A stretch of DNA of 11,636 nucleotides from JACVRW01 sp035705985 (GTDB taxonomy: Bacteria > Actinomycetota > Thermoleophilia > Solirubrobacterales > Thermoleophilaceae), in assembly GCA_035705985.1 (NCBI GenBank), contig DASSVP010000034.1, forward strand, positions 1-11,636. Direction: 5' to 3'. The position numbers and the translations under genes were made by a program. The notes under the pieces were generated by a model. It was not told the DNA's origin, made no database searches, and saw only the letters and a program-made list of their open reading frames with translations. This document shows positions 1 through 8,426 of the stretch, in pieces; position 1 is the first letter of the stretch; each line of letters opens with the position of its first letter.

Positions 1-371
1 CGGCTGCGTGGGCCGCGAGCCGAGCCTCGCGGACGAGCTCGCCGCCGCGGGCCTCAGGCGGGCGATGACGTCGTCGATGTCCTCGAGGAATGCGATGTGG
101 CGGGTACCCGGAGTGTTGGCCGGCGCGTGCTCCCCGCCGCCCTCGTTCGACGGCGAATGGAACTTCACGAGCTCGAGCCGCCCGTTGCCGTCCGGAGTCT
201 GCATCATCGCCTTGTCCACCCGAACCCCTCCAGGCCCACGATGCGGTCCACCCACTCGCCTTCGACGGGCGTCTCGCCCCGCAGCTCGAGTCCGAGCTCG
301 GCGAAGAACCCGGTTGCGGTCGCGAGGTCGTCGACCACGATGCCGACGTGGTCCATCCGCTGGAGTGTCAT
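1..371 (-). pseudogene. Glyoxalase/VOC-family protein, frameshifted, 3' end off the window
   Basis: Starts at ATG 371 with MTLQRMDHVGIVVDDLATAT, the first beta-alpha motif of a vicinal-oxygen-chelate (glyoxalase-like) domain. The original frame stops at 204 after VGLEGFGWTRR. The expected family sequence resumes in another frame (VDKAMMQTPDGNGRLELVKF, then NTPGTRHIAFLEDIDD), then shifts again near position 52 (RGGELVREA). Each shift is mended by adding one C on the plus strand: to the CCCC run at 225-228 and to the CC at 52-53. With both repairs the frame stays open to the left edge, so the gene continues outside the window. The start overlaps the stop of the upstream coding tail by ATGA (368-371), so the two were probably translationally coupled. 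The VOC assignment is firm and the substrate unknown. Whether it is a true pseudogene or carries base-calling errors in short C runs cannot be told here. Confidence 0.8.
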
Positions 372-520
372 GTGCTCGATGGTAAGGAGCCGCTTCCGTC
401 GATCACGACGGCGTGGCCCTCGTCGATGAGCACGCCGACCTCGGCGCCGACGCGTGGGACCGGCTCGTCCAGGGTCAGGTGCGCGGTGAGCCTCTGATCC
501 AGTTCGACCAGCGCACGAAT
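368..520 (-). pseudogene. C-terminal tail of an unidentified protein, 5' truncated
   Basis: A minus-strand reading of about 50 codons runs IRALVELDQRLTAHLTLDEP, then PRVGAEVGVLIDEGHAVVID, and ends ...SLPSST at TGA 368-370. Three things support coding: high G/C at third positions, a regular alternation of hydrophobic and charged residues, and the ATGA overlap with the VOC start. Upstream of about 520 the composition changes (an AT-richer stretch, 514-540) and the in-frame translation loses protein character, so the 5' part of the gene appears to be missing. I do not recognise the family. The beta-rich tail resembles a small TOBE/OB-like module, but that is a guess. No start codon or ribosome binding site is assigned. 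Confidence 0.4.
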
Positions 521-541
521 ACAGATTGAACTTGTCGGACA

Positions 542-582
542 GCCGCCGTCGAAGTGGCGGCCAGCCCCCCTGGTCCGCCAGG
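542..582. repeat. Two small hairpins upstream of the collagen-like gene
   Basis: GCCGCC (542-547) pairs with GGCGGC (556-561) around an 8-nt loop. CCTGG (569-573) pairs with CCAGG (578-582) around TCCG. They lie between the truncated coding tail and the ATG at 606. They may be 5'-leader structures or leftover terminator hairpins. There is no T tract and no clear promoter in this gap. Confidence 0.3.
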
Positions 583-605
583 TGCCGTAAGCGCAGCATT
601 GGCGC

Positions 606-1319
606 ATGAGAGCGCTCGCCAAAAGTCTCCCCTCCCCGTCGATGGTCGTCGCCTGCCTCGCCCTCCTCGTCGCCCTTGGCGGCGTGAGCTATGCAACCGC
701 CGTGCTGCCGGCAAAGAGCGTGGGCGCGAAGCAGCTGCGCAAGGGATCTGTGACCCCCTCGAAGCTGCGGAAGGGGGCCGTGACTCCGTCCAAGGTCGCC
801 CCCCGGACGATCGCCCTCTTCAAGGGCCAGAAGGGTGACCCCGGCCCCCAGGGCCCGAAGGGGGAGCCCGGTACCGTCGATTCCTCCGGGCTGGTCGCGA
901 GGTTCGGGAAGGCGAGGACCTGGTCGGCCTTCCACTTTGCCCCGGGCAGATCCTCCATCGACTACAGCAACGCCGGGCCAGGCAGAACCACCACGACCGG
1001 GATGGCGAGCTTCAATGCTCCCCTCGACCTCCCGCAGGGCGCTCGCGTGACACGGGTCACCGGGTACTTCGTCGACAGCAACCCGACCCAGGACCTCACG
1101 TTCTTCCTGGTTCGGAACAACCCCAGCGCCGGTGACGCAGAGGTCCTCGGTCAGGTGTCGACGGACGGCAGCTCGAGCGCGGTGCGCTCCGTGTCGTTCG
1201 AGCCCGGCGGCGTGGTCATCGACAACGAAACGCGGGCCTTCAGCATCAGCGGCCAGTTCCCCGGCTACGACCCGAGCAACCTCGTCTTCCACGGCATGAG
1301 GGTCGAGTACGCCCTCTAG
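606..1319 (+). CDS. Secreted or anchored collagen-like protein of Thermoleophilia type
   Basis: 237 aa. Residues 1-11 are short and basic, followed by a hydrophobic segment at about 13-32 (MVVACLALLVALGGVSYATA), a signal peptide or anchor. Residues 36-65 hold a twice-repeated basic motif (LRKGSVTPSK, LRKGAVTPSK). Residues 74-91 are a short collagen-like Gly-X-Y run (GQK GDP GPQ GPK GEP GTV). The remaining ~145 residues form a predicted beta-rich domain with motifs such as VTRVTGYFVDSNPTQDLTFF. This N-terminus plus short collagen stretch is, from memory, a recurrent arrangement of exported proteins in Solirubrobacter/Conexibacter-like bacteria. The function is unknown; surface exposure is inferred. 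ATG 606 is chosen because it starts directly before the signal sequence, although no strong ribosome binding site precedes it. It converges on the MarR gene with a 10-bp gap. Confidence 0.8.
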   Translation: MRALAKSLPSPSMVVACLALLVALGGVSYATAVLPAKSVGAKQLRKGSVTPSKLRKGAVTPSKVAPRTIALFKGQKGDPGPQGPKGEPGTVDSSGLVARFGKARTWSAFHFAPGRSSIDYSNAGPGRTTTTGMASFNAPLDLPQGARVTRVTGYFVDSNPTQDLTFFLVRNNPSAGDAEVLGQVSTDGSSSAVRSVSFEPGGVVIDNETRAFSISGQFPGYDPSNLVFHGMRVEYAL

Positions 1320-1329
1320 GCACCGGAGG

Positions 1330-1794
1330 CTAATCCCCTTCCGCAGCGCTCCAGAGCGGCTGCGTGGGGGCTGACTCGAGGGCGCGGCGCAGCAGGCTCA
1401 CCAGCTCGCCGCGCTCCTCGGCGGTCAGGCCGGCCAGGACCTCGTCCTCGGTCGCGGAGATCAGCCGCCGCGCGCGCTCCAGGAGGCGGCGGCCCTTCGC
1501 GGTGATCGCGATCTCGCGCGCTCGGCGGTCGGTGGCGGACGGCCGTCGTCTTGCCAGGCCCGCGCTCTCAAGCTGGTCGATCAGCGACACCATCGTGCTG
1601 CGGTCGATGCCCATGGCCGCGCCGAGCTCCTGCTGAATCGCCCCCTCGCGCGCGCTGATCACGTTGAGCAGCGCGAACAGGGCCGGCGTCAGGCCGACCG
1701 ACCCGAGCACGTCCGCCGCGCGCACGTGCGACGCGCGCCAGAGCCGGAAGAAGAGCTGTCCGGCGAACTCGGTGATCTTATCGTCAGCGCTCAC
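1330..1794 (-). CDS. MarR-family transcriptional regulator
   Basis: 154 aa, normal for the family, starting at GTG 1794. The winged helix-turn-helix is clear: QQELGAAMGIDRSTMVSLID (recognition helix region, about residues 54-73), then QLESAGLARRRPSATDRRAR with the DRR wing motif, then ITAKGRRLLERA. Helices at the two ends (about 7-35 and 105-145) form the dimer interface typical of MarR. It is divergent from the UvrA-like gene, with only 26 bp between start codons holding inverted repeats that suit a MarR dimer. The likely role is autorepression and repression of the UvrA-like gene, relieved by a small ligand or oxidant; this is inferred from position. No Cys is present, so an OhrR-type thiol switch is unlikely. 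No Shine-Dalgarno sequence precedes the GTG, so the mRNA may be leaderless. Confidence 0.92.
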   Translation of the reverse strand: MSADDKITEFAGQLFFRLWRASHVRAADVLGSVGLTPALFALLNVISAREGAIQQELGAAMGIDRSTMVSLIDQLESAGLARRRPSATDRRAREIAITAKGRRLLERARRLISATEDEVLAGLTAEERGELVSLLRRALESAPTQPLWSAAEGD

Positions 1795-1799
1795 AATGA

Positions 1800-1818
1800 T
1801 TTGTGATACAAACTATCA
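1800..1818. promoter_or_regulatory. Nested inverted repeats, probable MarR operator
   Basis: The AT-rich gap between the two start codons holds two overlapping inverted repeats: TTTGT-GAT-ACAAA (1800-1812) and TGATA-CAAAC-TATCA (1804-1818). Size, symmetry and placement between a MarR gene and its divergent neighbour fit a MarR operator covering both promoters. No binding data; inferred. Confidence 0.6.
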
Positions 1819-1820
1819 GT

Positions 1821-4220
<2,400 letters not shown>

Positions 4221-4238
<18 letters not shown>

Positions 4239-4702
4239 CGCCGCGGCGTCGACGAGGGCACTGTTCAGCCGGACCGCATCCGATCGCGGGACGCCGTTAG
4301 CCGAGAGTGAGCGCCAGGTGGTGAAAGCCACGACGTGGCGCAGCGTTCCTCGCAGGAGCTCTCGCCTTCGCCCTCGCGCCTGGCGGCCGCTGAGGAGGAG
4401 GTCGGCGGCCTCGTCGAGATAGGCGTCCACGGGAGCAACGGCGTCGCGGGCGAAGTCGACGACCTCCGCGTCGCGCAGCACGCTGCTGAACATCGGGCTC
4501 GGTGCGCTCGTAATAGTCGAAGAGCTCGTCGAGTGCACGCTCGAGGCGTTCCCGCGGGTCGCGGATGGCTCGCCAGCCGTCCAGCTCGGGCCACGGGTTC
4601 GCGTTGAAGTGGTGCGCCGAGCACGCCCCGAAGGTGGCGGTAGAGCGTGCGGCGCTCCACGCCCGCCCGCTCGGCGACCGCGCTCATGGTCGTGCGGCGC
4701 AC
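4221..4702 (-). pseudogene. TetR-family regulator, decayed
   Basis: Pieces of one TetR protein occur in three minus-strand frames. The helix-turn-helix TTMSAVAERAGVERRTLYRH lies at about 4635-4697. A second piece, FGACSAHHFNANPWPELDGW continuing to DELFDYYERTEP, follows in another frame. A third, MFSSVLRDAEVVDFARDAVA, runs to a TAG at 4221-4223. Between the first two, the residues that normally follow YRHF in TetR proteins are missing, consistent with a deletion of about 20 nt. Between the second and third (about 4493-4497), one extra base in a C run breaks the frame. Helix 1 of the DNA-binding domain and the true start are not recognisable upstream of 4702, so the 5' end is also lost. The 3' end overlaps the UvrA-like gene by 18 bp in convergent orientation. 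TetR identity is firm; target genes are unknown. Confidence 0.8.
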
Positions 4703-4706
4703 CCGC

Positions 4707-4755
4707 GGCGTCCGCGACGCCCTCCGGGCTTCATCTCGCCCGGCGGCTTTCGCCG
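4707..4755. repeat. Short inverted repeats at the 5' edge of the broken TetR gene
   Basis: GGCGTC-CGC-GACGCC (4707-4721) is a perfect 6-bp-arm palindrome, and CGGCG-GCTTT-CGCCG (4741-4755) a second hairpin. They lie exactly where the TetR coding sequence loses its N-terminus and before the divergent propeller gene. They could be a regulator site or mark a rearrangement joint; the sequence does not decide. Confidence 0.4.
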
Positions 4756-4812
4756 TGAGGCGAGCTACAAGTGGCGCATACTGCGGCGCGGACGGGGTAT
4801 CAATCGCGCGTA

Positions 4813-6693
4813 GTGCGTCTCAGGCTCGTTCTTCTGGTCGGCCTTCTGGCGACCCTCGCCGGCGCCCCGAGCGCCCACGCCGACCACCCGCGTCAGGCTC
4901 CGCCAGCCCAGGCAGCTCAGGCGCCGTTCGCTCCCGAGCCGCCGCTCGAGCCCACTCCGCGGGCGCAGTGCGGGCCGGGGTCTCGGCCCGAGACGGGGAT
5001 TCAGGGACGCGTCAGCCCCGAGGACCACGAGAGCGGGCGGGCCGCCAACGGCTTCCAGTGCAACGCCGAGAAGGTCGGCGAGTACACCCATCCGAGCCCG
5101 GTCGGCACGGTGGGCGGCTTCAAGGTCGAGCGCTACGTCGACCCGCTCGGGCACGAGTGTGCCTACTACGACACGACACTGATGTACCCGACGAACATCC
5201 TCGACCAGGAGGGCGGCGTCAACGTCCTCGACATGGAGAACCCGCAGGAGCCGGAGCTCACGGCCAGGCTCACCACTCCGGCGATGCTTACGCCGCACGA
5301 GTCACTCGTGGTGAGCCAGTCGCGCGGGCTGCTCGTGGCCGTGGCCGGCAACCTCACCACGAACATCGGCCAGGTCGACATCTACGACATCTCGCAGGAT
5401 TGCCGCCACCCCGTGCTCAAGTCCACGTCTCCGGTCGGCTTCCTCGGCCACGAGAGCGGGCTCTCGCCGGACGGCAACACCTTCTACTCGGCGTCGCCCT
5501 CCTCGGAGACGCTTGTCGCCGTGGACATCTCGAACCCGTCGCTGCCGCGGCCGATTTCGTTCGGCAACTACGACTCCCACGGCCTCTCGATCTCGAACGA
5601 CGGCAACCGCGCCTACGTCGCCGGCACCGGCTCGGGCCTGATCATCCTCGACACCAGCCAGGTGCAGGCGCGCGCTCCGATCCCGGAGATGCCGGTGGTC
5701 GCTCGCCTCCAGTGGCAGTCGATGAGCATCCCGCAGAACGCGATCCCGATCACCGTCAGGGGCCACCCTTACCTCGTCGAGATCGACGAGTTCGGCACCC
5801 AGCAGGAGGTCGGCGCCGGCCGCATCATCGACATCGCGAACGAGAAGAGCCCGCGCGTGGTCTCGAACCTCCGCCTCGAGGTGCACCAGAAGGAGAACTT
5901 CCCCGCGCAGGAGAACGACAACGGCGCGAGGAACCCCGTCCAGGGCTACGCCGGCCACTACTGCAACGTGCCGACGCGCGTGGATCCGGAGATCGTCGCC
6001 TGCAGCATGATCCTGTCCGGCCTGCGGGTGTTCGACATCCGCGACCCCGAGCATCCGCGCGAGATCGCCTACTTCAACGCCCCGGTGAGGCCGCGCATCG
6101 TCCCGCCCGCGGGCGTCAACCCGCCGCCGAGCAACTGGGCGATGGCGAGCCCCTCGTTCGTGCCGGAGCGCAACGAGATCTGGTACTCGGACGGCCTCAG
6201 CGGCTTCTACGTCGTGCGGCTCACGAACCAGGTGACGTACGCCCCACAGAGCTCCCGCCGCTGCCTCGCGCACCGCTCGCCGATCGGCCCTCGCAACATC
6301 GGCCGCGTGCGGATCGGCTACGGCCGCGCCCGGCTCCGGCGGCTTCCGGTCAAGCCCAGGCGCACCACGCGCCGTTCCTTCCGCTACTGCGTCAGGCACA
6401 CCCGCGGCCGCGTGACGGCCGTGTTCTCGCGCCGGGGTCGCGTCGCCCTCGTGACGACGACCGCGCGCTCGCACGGCAACCGCGGCGTGCGGCCCGGGTC
6501 GCGGGCGCGGGCATTCCGCCGCGCGTACCCGCGCCGCCGAGCGATCGGGCGCGGCCTCTACCGGGCGAACCGGCGCAGCCCGCGGATCATCGGCGTGCGG
6601 AACGGCCGCGTGCGCTTCTTCGGGGTGGCGTCGCGAACGCTGCTCCGCAACGAGCGCGCGCTCAGGCGCCACCTGCGCCTGGCAGGGCTGTAG
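4813..6693 (+). CDS. Secreted LVIVD-repeat beta-propeller protein with Arg-rich C-terminal domain
   Basis: 626 aa from GTG 4813. That start gives a textbook signal peptide (VRLRLVLLVGLLATLAGAPS then AHA|DHP). A GTG at 4771 is in frame but would add 14 residues before it. After a Pro/Ala-rich linker (about 25-55), several LVIVD-type propeller blades follow: GGVNVLDMENPQEPELTARL, GQVDIYDISQDCRHPVL, ETLVAVDISNPSLPRPI, GSGLIILDTSQVQ, AGRIIDIANEKSPRVV, SGLRVFDIRDPEHPREI. The blade region ends near residue 475. From Cys484 on, a ~143-residue domain is extremely Arg-rich yet patterned (SPIGPRNIGRVRIG, GNRGVRPGSRARAFRRAYPR); from memory similar tails occur on other exported Thermoleophilia proteins. 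The role is likely extracellular or wall-bound binding; no enzymatic residues are recognised. No strong ribosome binding site is visible. Confidence 0.85.
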   Translation: MRLRLVLLVGLLATLAGAPSAHADHPRQAPPAQAAQAPFAPEPPLEPTPRAQCGPGSRPETGIQGRVSPEDHESGRAANGFQCNAEKVGEYTHPSPVGTVGGFKVERYVDPLGHECAYYDTTLMYPTNILDQEGGVNVLDMENPQEPELTARLTTPAMLTPHESLVVSQSRGLLVAVAGNLTTNIGQVDIYDISQDCRHPVLKSTSPVGFLGHESGLSPDGNTFYSASPSSETLVAVDISNPSLPRPISFGNYDSHGLSISNDGNRAYVAGTGSGLIILDTSQVQARAPIPEMPVVARLQWQSMSIPQNAIPITVRGHPYLVEIDEFGTQQEVGAGRIIDIANEKSPRVVSNLRLEVHQKENFPAQENDNGARNPVQGYAGHYCNVPTRVDPEIVACSMILSGLRVFDIRDPEHPREIAYFNAPVRPRIVPPAGVNPPPSNWAMASPSFVPERNEIWYSDGLSGFYVVRLTNQVTYAPQSSRRCLAHRSPIGPRNIGRVRIGYGRARLRRLPVKPRRTTRRSFRYCVRHTRGRVTAVFSRRGRVALVTTTARSHGNRGVRPGSRARAFRRAYPRRRAIGRGLYRANRRSPRIIGVRNGRVRFFGVASRTLLRNERALRRHLRLAGL

Positions 6694-6694
6694 T

Positions 6695-6706
6695 CGCCCC
6701 GGGGCG
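6695..6706. terminator. Candidate terminator palindrome between convergent genes
   Basis: CGCCCCGGGGCG begins two bases after the stop of the propeller gene, in the 43-bp gap before the converging remnant at 6737. It is a perfect 12-bp palindrome with no T tract, so a terminator role is only suggested by position. Confidence 0.3.
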
Positions 6707-6736
6707 GCCGGGTGTTCGCCACGCGGACGATCCGCA

Positions 6737-7140
6737 TCAGCGGTCGCGCAGCGCGACCATCCCGCCGGTGACGCCGAGGAAGGCCGTGCCGGTCGCGCCG
6801 ATCGCCAGGCCCGCGTAGTCGTTGTTGAAGCCGAGGCCGTTGCCGGCGTAGACCTTGAATGCGGTGGCGCCGGTGCGCGCGCTGATCGCCGTCCAGTACC
6901 AGGGCTGGAGGCCGAGGCCGAGCGGATCGGCCGCGGGGTCGCGTGTATACGTGCAGATGAGATCGGTCGCCGTGGACAGCTTCGGCACGACGCTCGGCGC
7001 CCGCTCGGTCGTGTTCGTCCAGACCTTGCGGCAGCCGCGGCCGCGCCGGCTCACGGCCACGCGCGCGAACCCGGGCGTGGTGATCGCCCCGAGTTGGGCC
7101 CGAACGGGTCCTGGTAGCCGTAGTTGTTCTCCACGTTCAG
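6737..7140 (-). pseudogene. C-terminal remnant of a PQQ-like beta-propeller protein, frameshifted
   Basis: Reading leftward, the first piece is RLNVENNYGYQDPFGP. A frame change in the CCCC run at 7087-7090 (one C too few) follows. The second piece, GAITTPGFARVAVSRRGRGC through KVWTNTTERAPSVV to YAGLAIGATGTAFLGVTGGM, ends at TGA 6737-6739. The rhythm of WYWTAISARTGATAFKVYAG and GTAFLGVTGGMVALRD resembles the final blades of PQQ-type or WD-like propellers; this is a resemblance, not a firm family call. The fragment covers only about 135 residues, and its 5' side stops at about 7140-7156, where a LuxR remnant begins on the other strand. No start codon or ribosome binding site precedes it. Confidence 0.6.
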
Positions 7141-7156
7141 CCGCTCCGCCGAGCGG
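7141..7156. repeat. Inverted repeat at the head-to-head joint of two gene remnants
   Basis: CCGCTC-CGCC-GAGCGG forms a perfect 6-bp stem with a 4-nt loop. It sits where the propeller remnant (-) and the LuxR remnant (+) meet, and both gene fragments keep plausible coding sequence into it. It is a candidate microhomology or fold-back site for the joint. Confidence 0.6.
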
Positions 7157-7443
7157 TTGACCTCGCCCTCACGAGCGGCGCGGACGCGCTTGCGCAGCGC
7201 GCGCGGGACGAGCTGCTGGCCTCGGGTGCGCGGCCGCGGCGGGCCGCGCTGCGCGGGGTCGAGGCGCTGACGCCCAGCGAGCGACGTGTGGCCGGCCTGG
7301 CCGCCGCCGGGCGGACGAACCGGGAGATCGCCCAGGAGCTGTTCGTGACGGAGAAGACGGTCGAGGGCCATCTCCGGAACGCGTACGACGAGCTTGAGCT
7401 GCGCTCTCGCCTCGAGCTACCCGAGGCCCTGGCGTCCCGCTAG
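7141..7443 (+). pseudogene. C-terminal LuxR DNA-binding domain remnant (LuxR/ATPase regulator)
   Basis: In frame from 7141: PLRRAVDLALTSGADALAQR, then ARDELLASGARPRR, then a LuxR-type helix-turn-helix, ALTPSERRVAGLAAAGRTNR followed by EIAQELFVTEKTVEGHLRNA, and a stop TAG at 7441-7443. The segment before the helix-turn-helix is the end of the TPR-like region found in large LuxR regulators with an N-terminal AAA ATPase. Such proteins are usually 850-950 aa, so about 90% is missing. There is no start codon context; upstream sequence belongs to the opposite-strand propeller remnant. The 3' end overlaps that of the carH gene by 27 bp (7417-7443). The DNA-binding domain itself is uninterrupted, but expression of a functional protein is doubtful. 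Confidence 0.8.
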
Positions 7444-8319
7444 GCCCTCGGCCTCCGCGACGGGGTCACGAGTCAGCACGAGCACGTCGGAGTCCCCCGG
7501 GTCGAAGTCGCGCGCGCCCGCCCCGGCCACCGCCACCTCGCGCTCACGCGCCAGCTCCGCCAGCTGGGGGCCCATCGGCGTCAGGAGCTCGGCCGAAGCC
7601 GCGCTCACCACGACCAGTCTGGGGCGAACTGTGCGCACGGCTCCGACGATGCTCTCGACGGGGGTGTCACTTCCGAGGAAGTCGATCCGCCAGCCGCGCG
7701 CCCGCAGCGCGAGGCCGAAGGCGATCAGGCCCAGGTCGTGGCGCTCACCGGGAGGACAGGCCAGCAACGCCCGGGGGCCGGCGCCACGGCCCCATCCGCG
7801 AGCAAGTCCGAGGAGCCGGCCGCGCAGCAGGTTGGAGGCGAAGTGCTCCTGCGCCACGGAGAGCTCGCCCCGCTCCCAGCGGTCGCCGATGTCGCGGAGG
7901 AACGGTACGACCGCCTCGGAGAGGAGCGCGTCGACGGTGGCCACGGCGAGCAGCTCGTCGATCACGGCCTGGGCGGCCGGTTCGTCGAACTGGTCGACCG
8001 CTCGGGCGAGCCGTGCACGGGCGGCTTCGGCGTCGAGCGCCGCACCAGGCGCACCGCCCGCGGTCGCCTCGCCACCCTCCGGCCCGAGCGCTGCGCGCGA
8101 CGCCAGTGCGGCCGCCTCCCTCGCCGCGAGGCCATCGGCGATGTGGCGCGACATGAGGCGGACTCGCTCGAGGTCCTCGAGCGAATACAGCCGGAGCCCG
8201 CCCGGCGAGCGCGTCGGCCGAAGCAGGTCGTAGCGCCGCTCCCAGGCTCGCAGCAGCTCCGGGCTGACGCCCGCGCGCCTGCTCAGCTCACCAATCCGCA
8301 GGTGTGAGGCCTCGCTCAT
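7417..8319 (-). CDS. carH: CarH/LitR-type MerR-family cobalamin photoreceptor repressor
   Basis: 300 aa. Residues 7-75 are a MerR winged helix (LRIGELSRRAGVSPELLRAW with ERRYDLLRPTRSPGGLRLYS). Residues 95-175 are the four-helix bundle, and the rest is a Rossmann B12-binding domain. The CarH signature W-x9-E-H is exact: W148, E158, H159 in WERGELSVAQEHFAS. The lower-ligand motif ExHxxG is present as GERHDLG, with H194. In the known mechanism an adenosylcobalamin-bound tetramer represses DNA in the dark; light breaks the Co-C bond, the tetramer falls apart and genes are induced. The residue after W148 is Glu149. As I recall, Thermus CarH has His132 there, the ligand of the light-exposed state, so that adduct cannot form the same way here. 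A Gly/Ala-rich linker lies at about 79-95. It is divergent from the DUF378-fasciclin operon and is predicted leaderless from a TATGAT box. Confidence 0.92.
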   Translation of the reverse strand: MSEASHLRIGELSRRAGVSPELLRAWERRYDLLRPTRSPGGLRLYSLEDLERVRLMSRHIADGLAAREAAALASRAALGPEGGEATAGGAPGAALDAEAARARLARAVDQFDEPAAQAVIDELLAVATVDALLSEAVVPFLRDIGDRWERGELSVAQEHFASNLLRGRLLGLARGWGRGAGPRALLACPPGERHDLGLIAFGLALRARGWRIDFLGSDTPVESIVGAVRTVRPRLVVVSAASAELLTPMGPQLAELAREREVAVAGAGARDFDPGDSDVLVLTRDPVAEAEGLAGRQGLG

Positions 8320-8327
8320 CGGCTGTC

Positions 8328-8357
8328 ATCATACAGGATCTGTACAAAACCTTGACA
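8328..8357 (-). promoter_or_regulatory. Predicted carH promoter (leaderless)
   Basis: On the minus strand TATGAT (8328-8333) is a good -10 box. TGTCAA or GTCAAG (8351-8357), about 17 bp further upstream, is a weak -35. Transcription would start within 1-3 nt of the ATG at 8319, giving a leaderless mRNA. The box lies inside the first 11-bp repeat, which predicts autoregulation. Confidence 0.5.
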
Positions 8358-8361
8358 GACG
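8329..8361. promoter_or_regulatory. Operator A: three tandem 11-bp repeats (probable CarH site)
   Basis: Three units in direct phase: TCATACAGGAT (8329-8339), CTGTACAAAAC (8340-8350) and CTTGACAGACG (8351-8361). Their ACA cores fall at 8333, 8344 and 8355. Thermus CarH, as I recall, contacts consecutive 11-bp direct repeats with a TnnACA-like core overlapping the -35. Here the third unit contains the -35 TTGACA of the DUF378 promoter. Confidence 0.75.
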
Positions 8362-8380
8362 GGCCGGGCCCCGCTACGGT
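8352..8380 (+). promoter_or_regulatory. Promoter of the DUF378-fasciclin operon
   Basis: TTGACA (8352-8357), a 17-bp spacer and TACGGT (8375-8380) match a sigma-70 consensus promoter, the -35 perfectly. The expected start is near 8387, giving a leader of about 38 nt that includes operator B. Confidence 0.7.
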
Positions 8381-8393
8381 GCGCTCCTCGTAT

Positions 8394-8426
8394 CTGTACA
8401 GCACCTATACAGGAGGTACACACCGT
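8394..8426. promoter_or_regulatory. Operator B: second set of 11-bp repeats over the ribosome binding site
   Basis: Units CTGTACAGCAC (8394-8404), CTATACAGGAG (8405-8415) and the weaker GTACACACCGT (8416-8426) have ACA at 8398, 8409 and 8420, again 11 bp apart. The first two share the CT[G/A]TACAG form of operator A. The set covers the AGGAGG (8411-8416) and the GTG start (8425). Confidence 0.6.

Noticed and set aside
204..1292. Minus-strand open frame of 362 codons ending in the VOC N-terminus
   Set aside because: Most of it is antisense to the collagen-like gene. Only the part after ATG 371 is VOC, and the part before it lacks protein character in that frame.
5302..6672. Minus-strand open frame of 456 codons antisense to the propeller gene
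   Set aside because: Antisense shadow caused by high GC; no recognisable domain, and the plus frame has clear repeats.
6695..6706. CGCCCCGGGGCG considered as a mobile-element end or attachment site
   Set aside because: No partner copy, no target duplication and no recombinase nearby; at most a weak terminator.
4647..6818. Plus-strand open frame of 723 codons spanning the propeller gene
   Set aside because: Low-complexity Arg/Pro/Ala translation; the LVIVD blades and signal peptide are in the other frame.
8329..8426. Short regular repeats considered as a CRISPR-like array
   Set aside because: 11-bp contiguous units without spacers and no cas genes; the phasing and promoter overlap fit a regulator operator.
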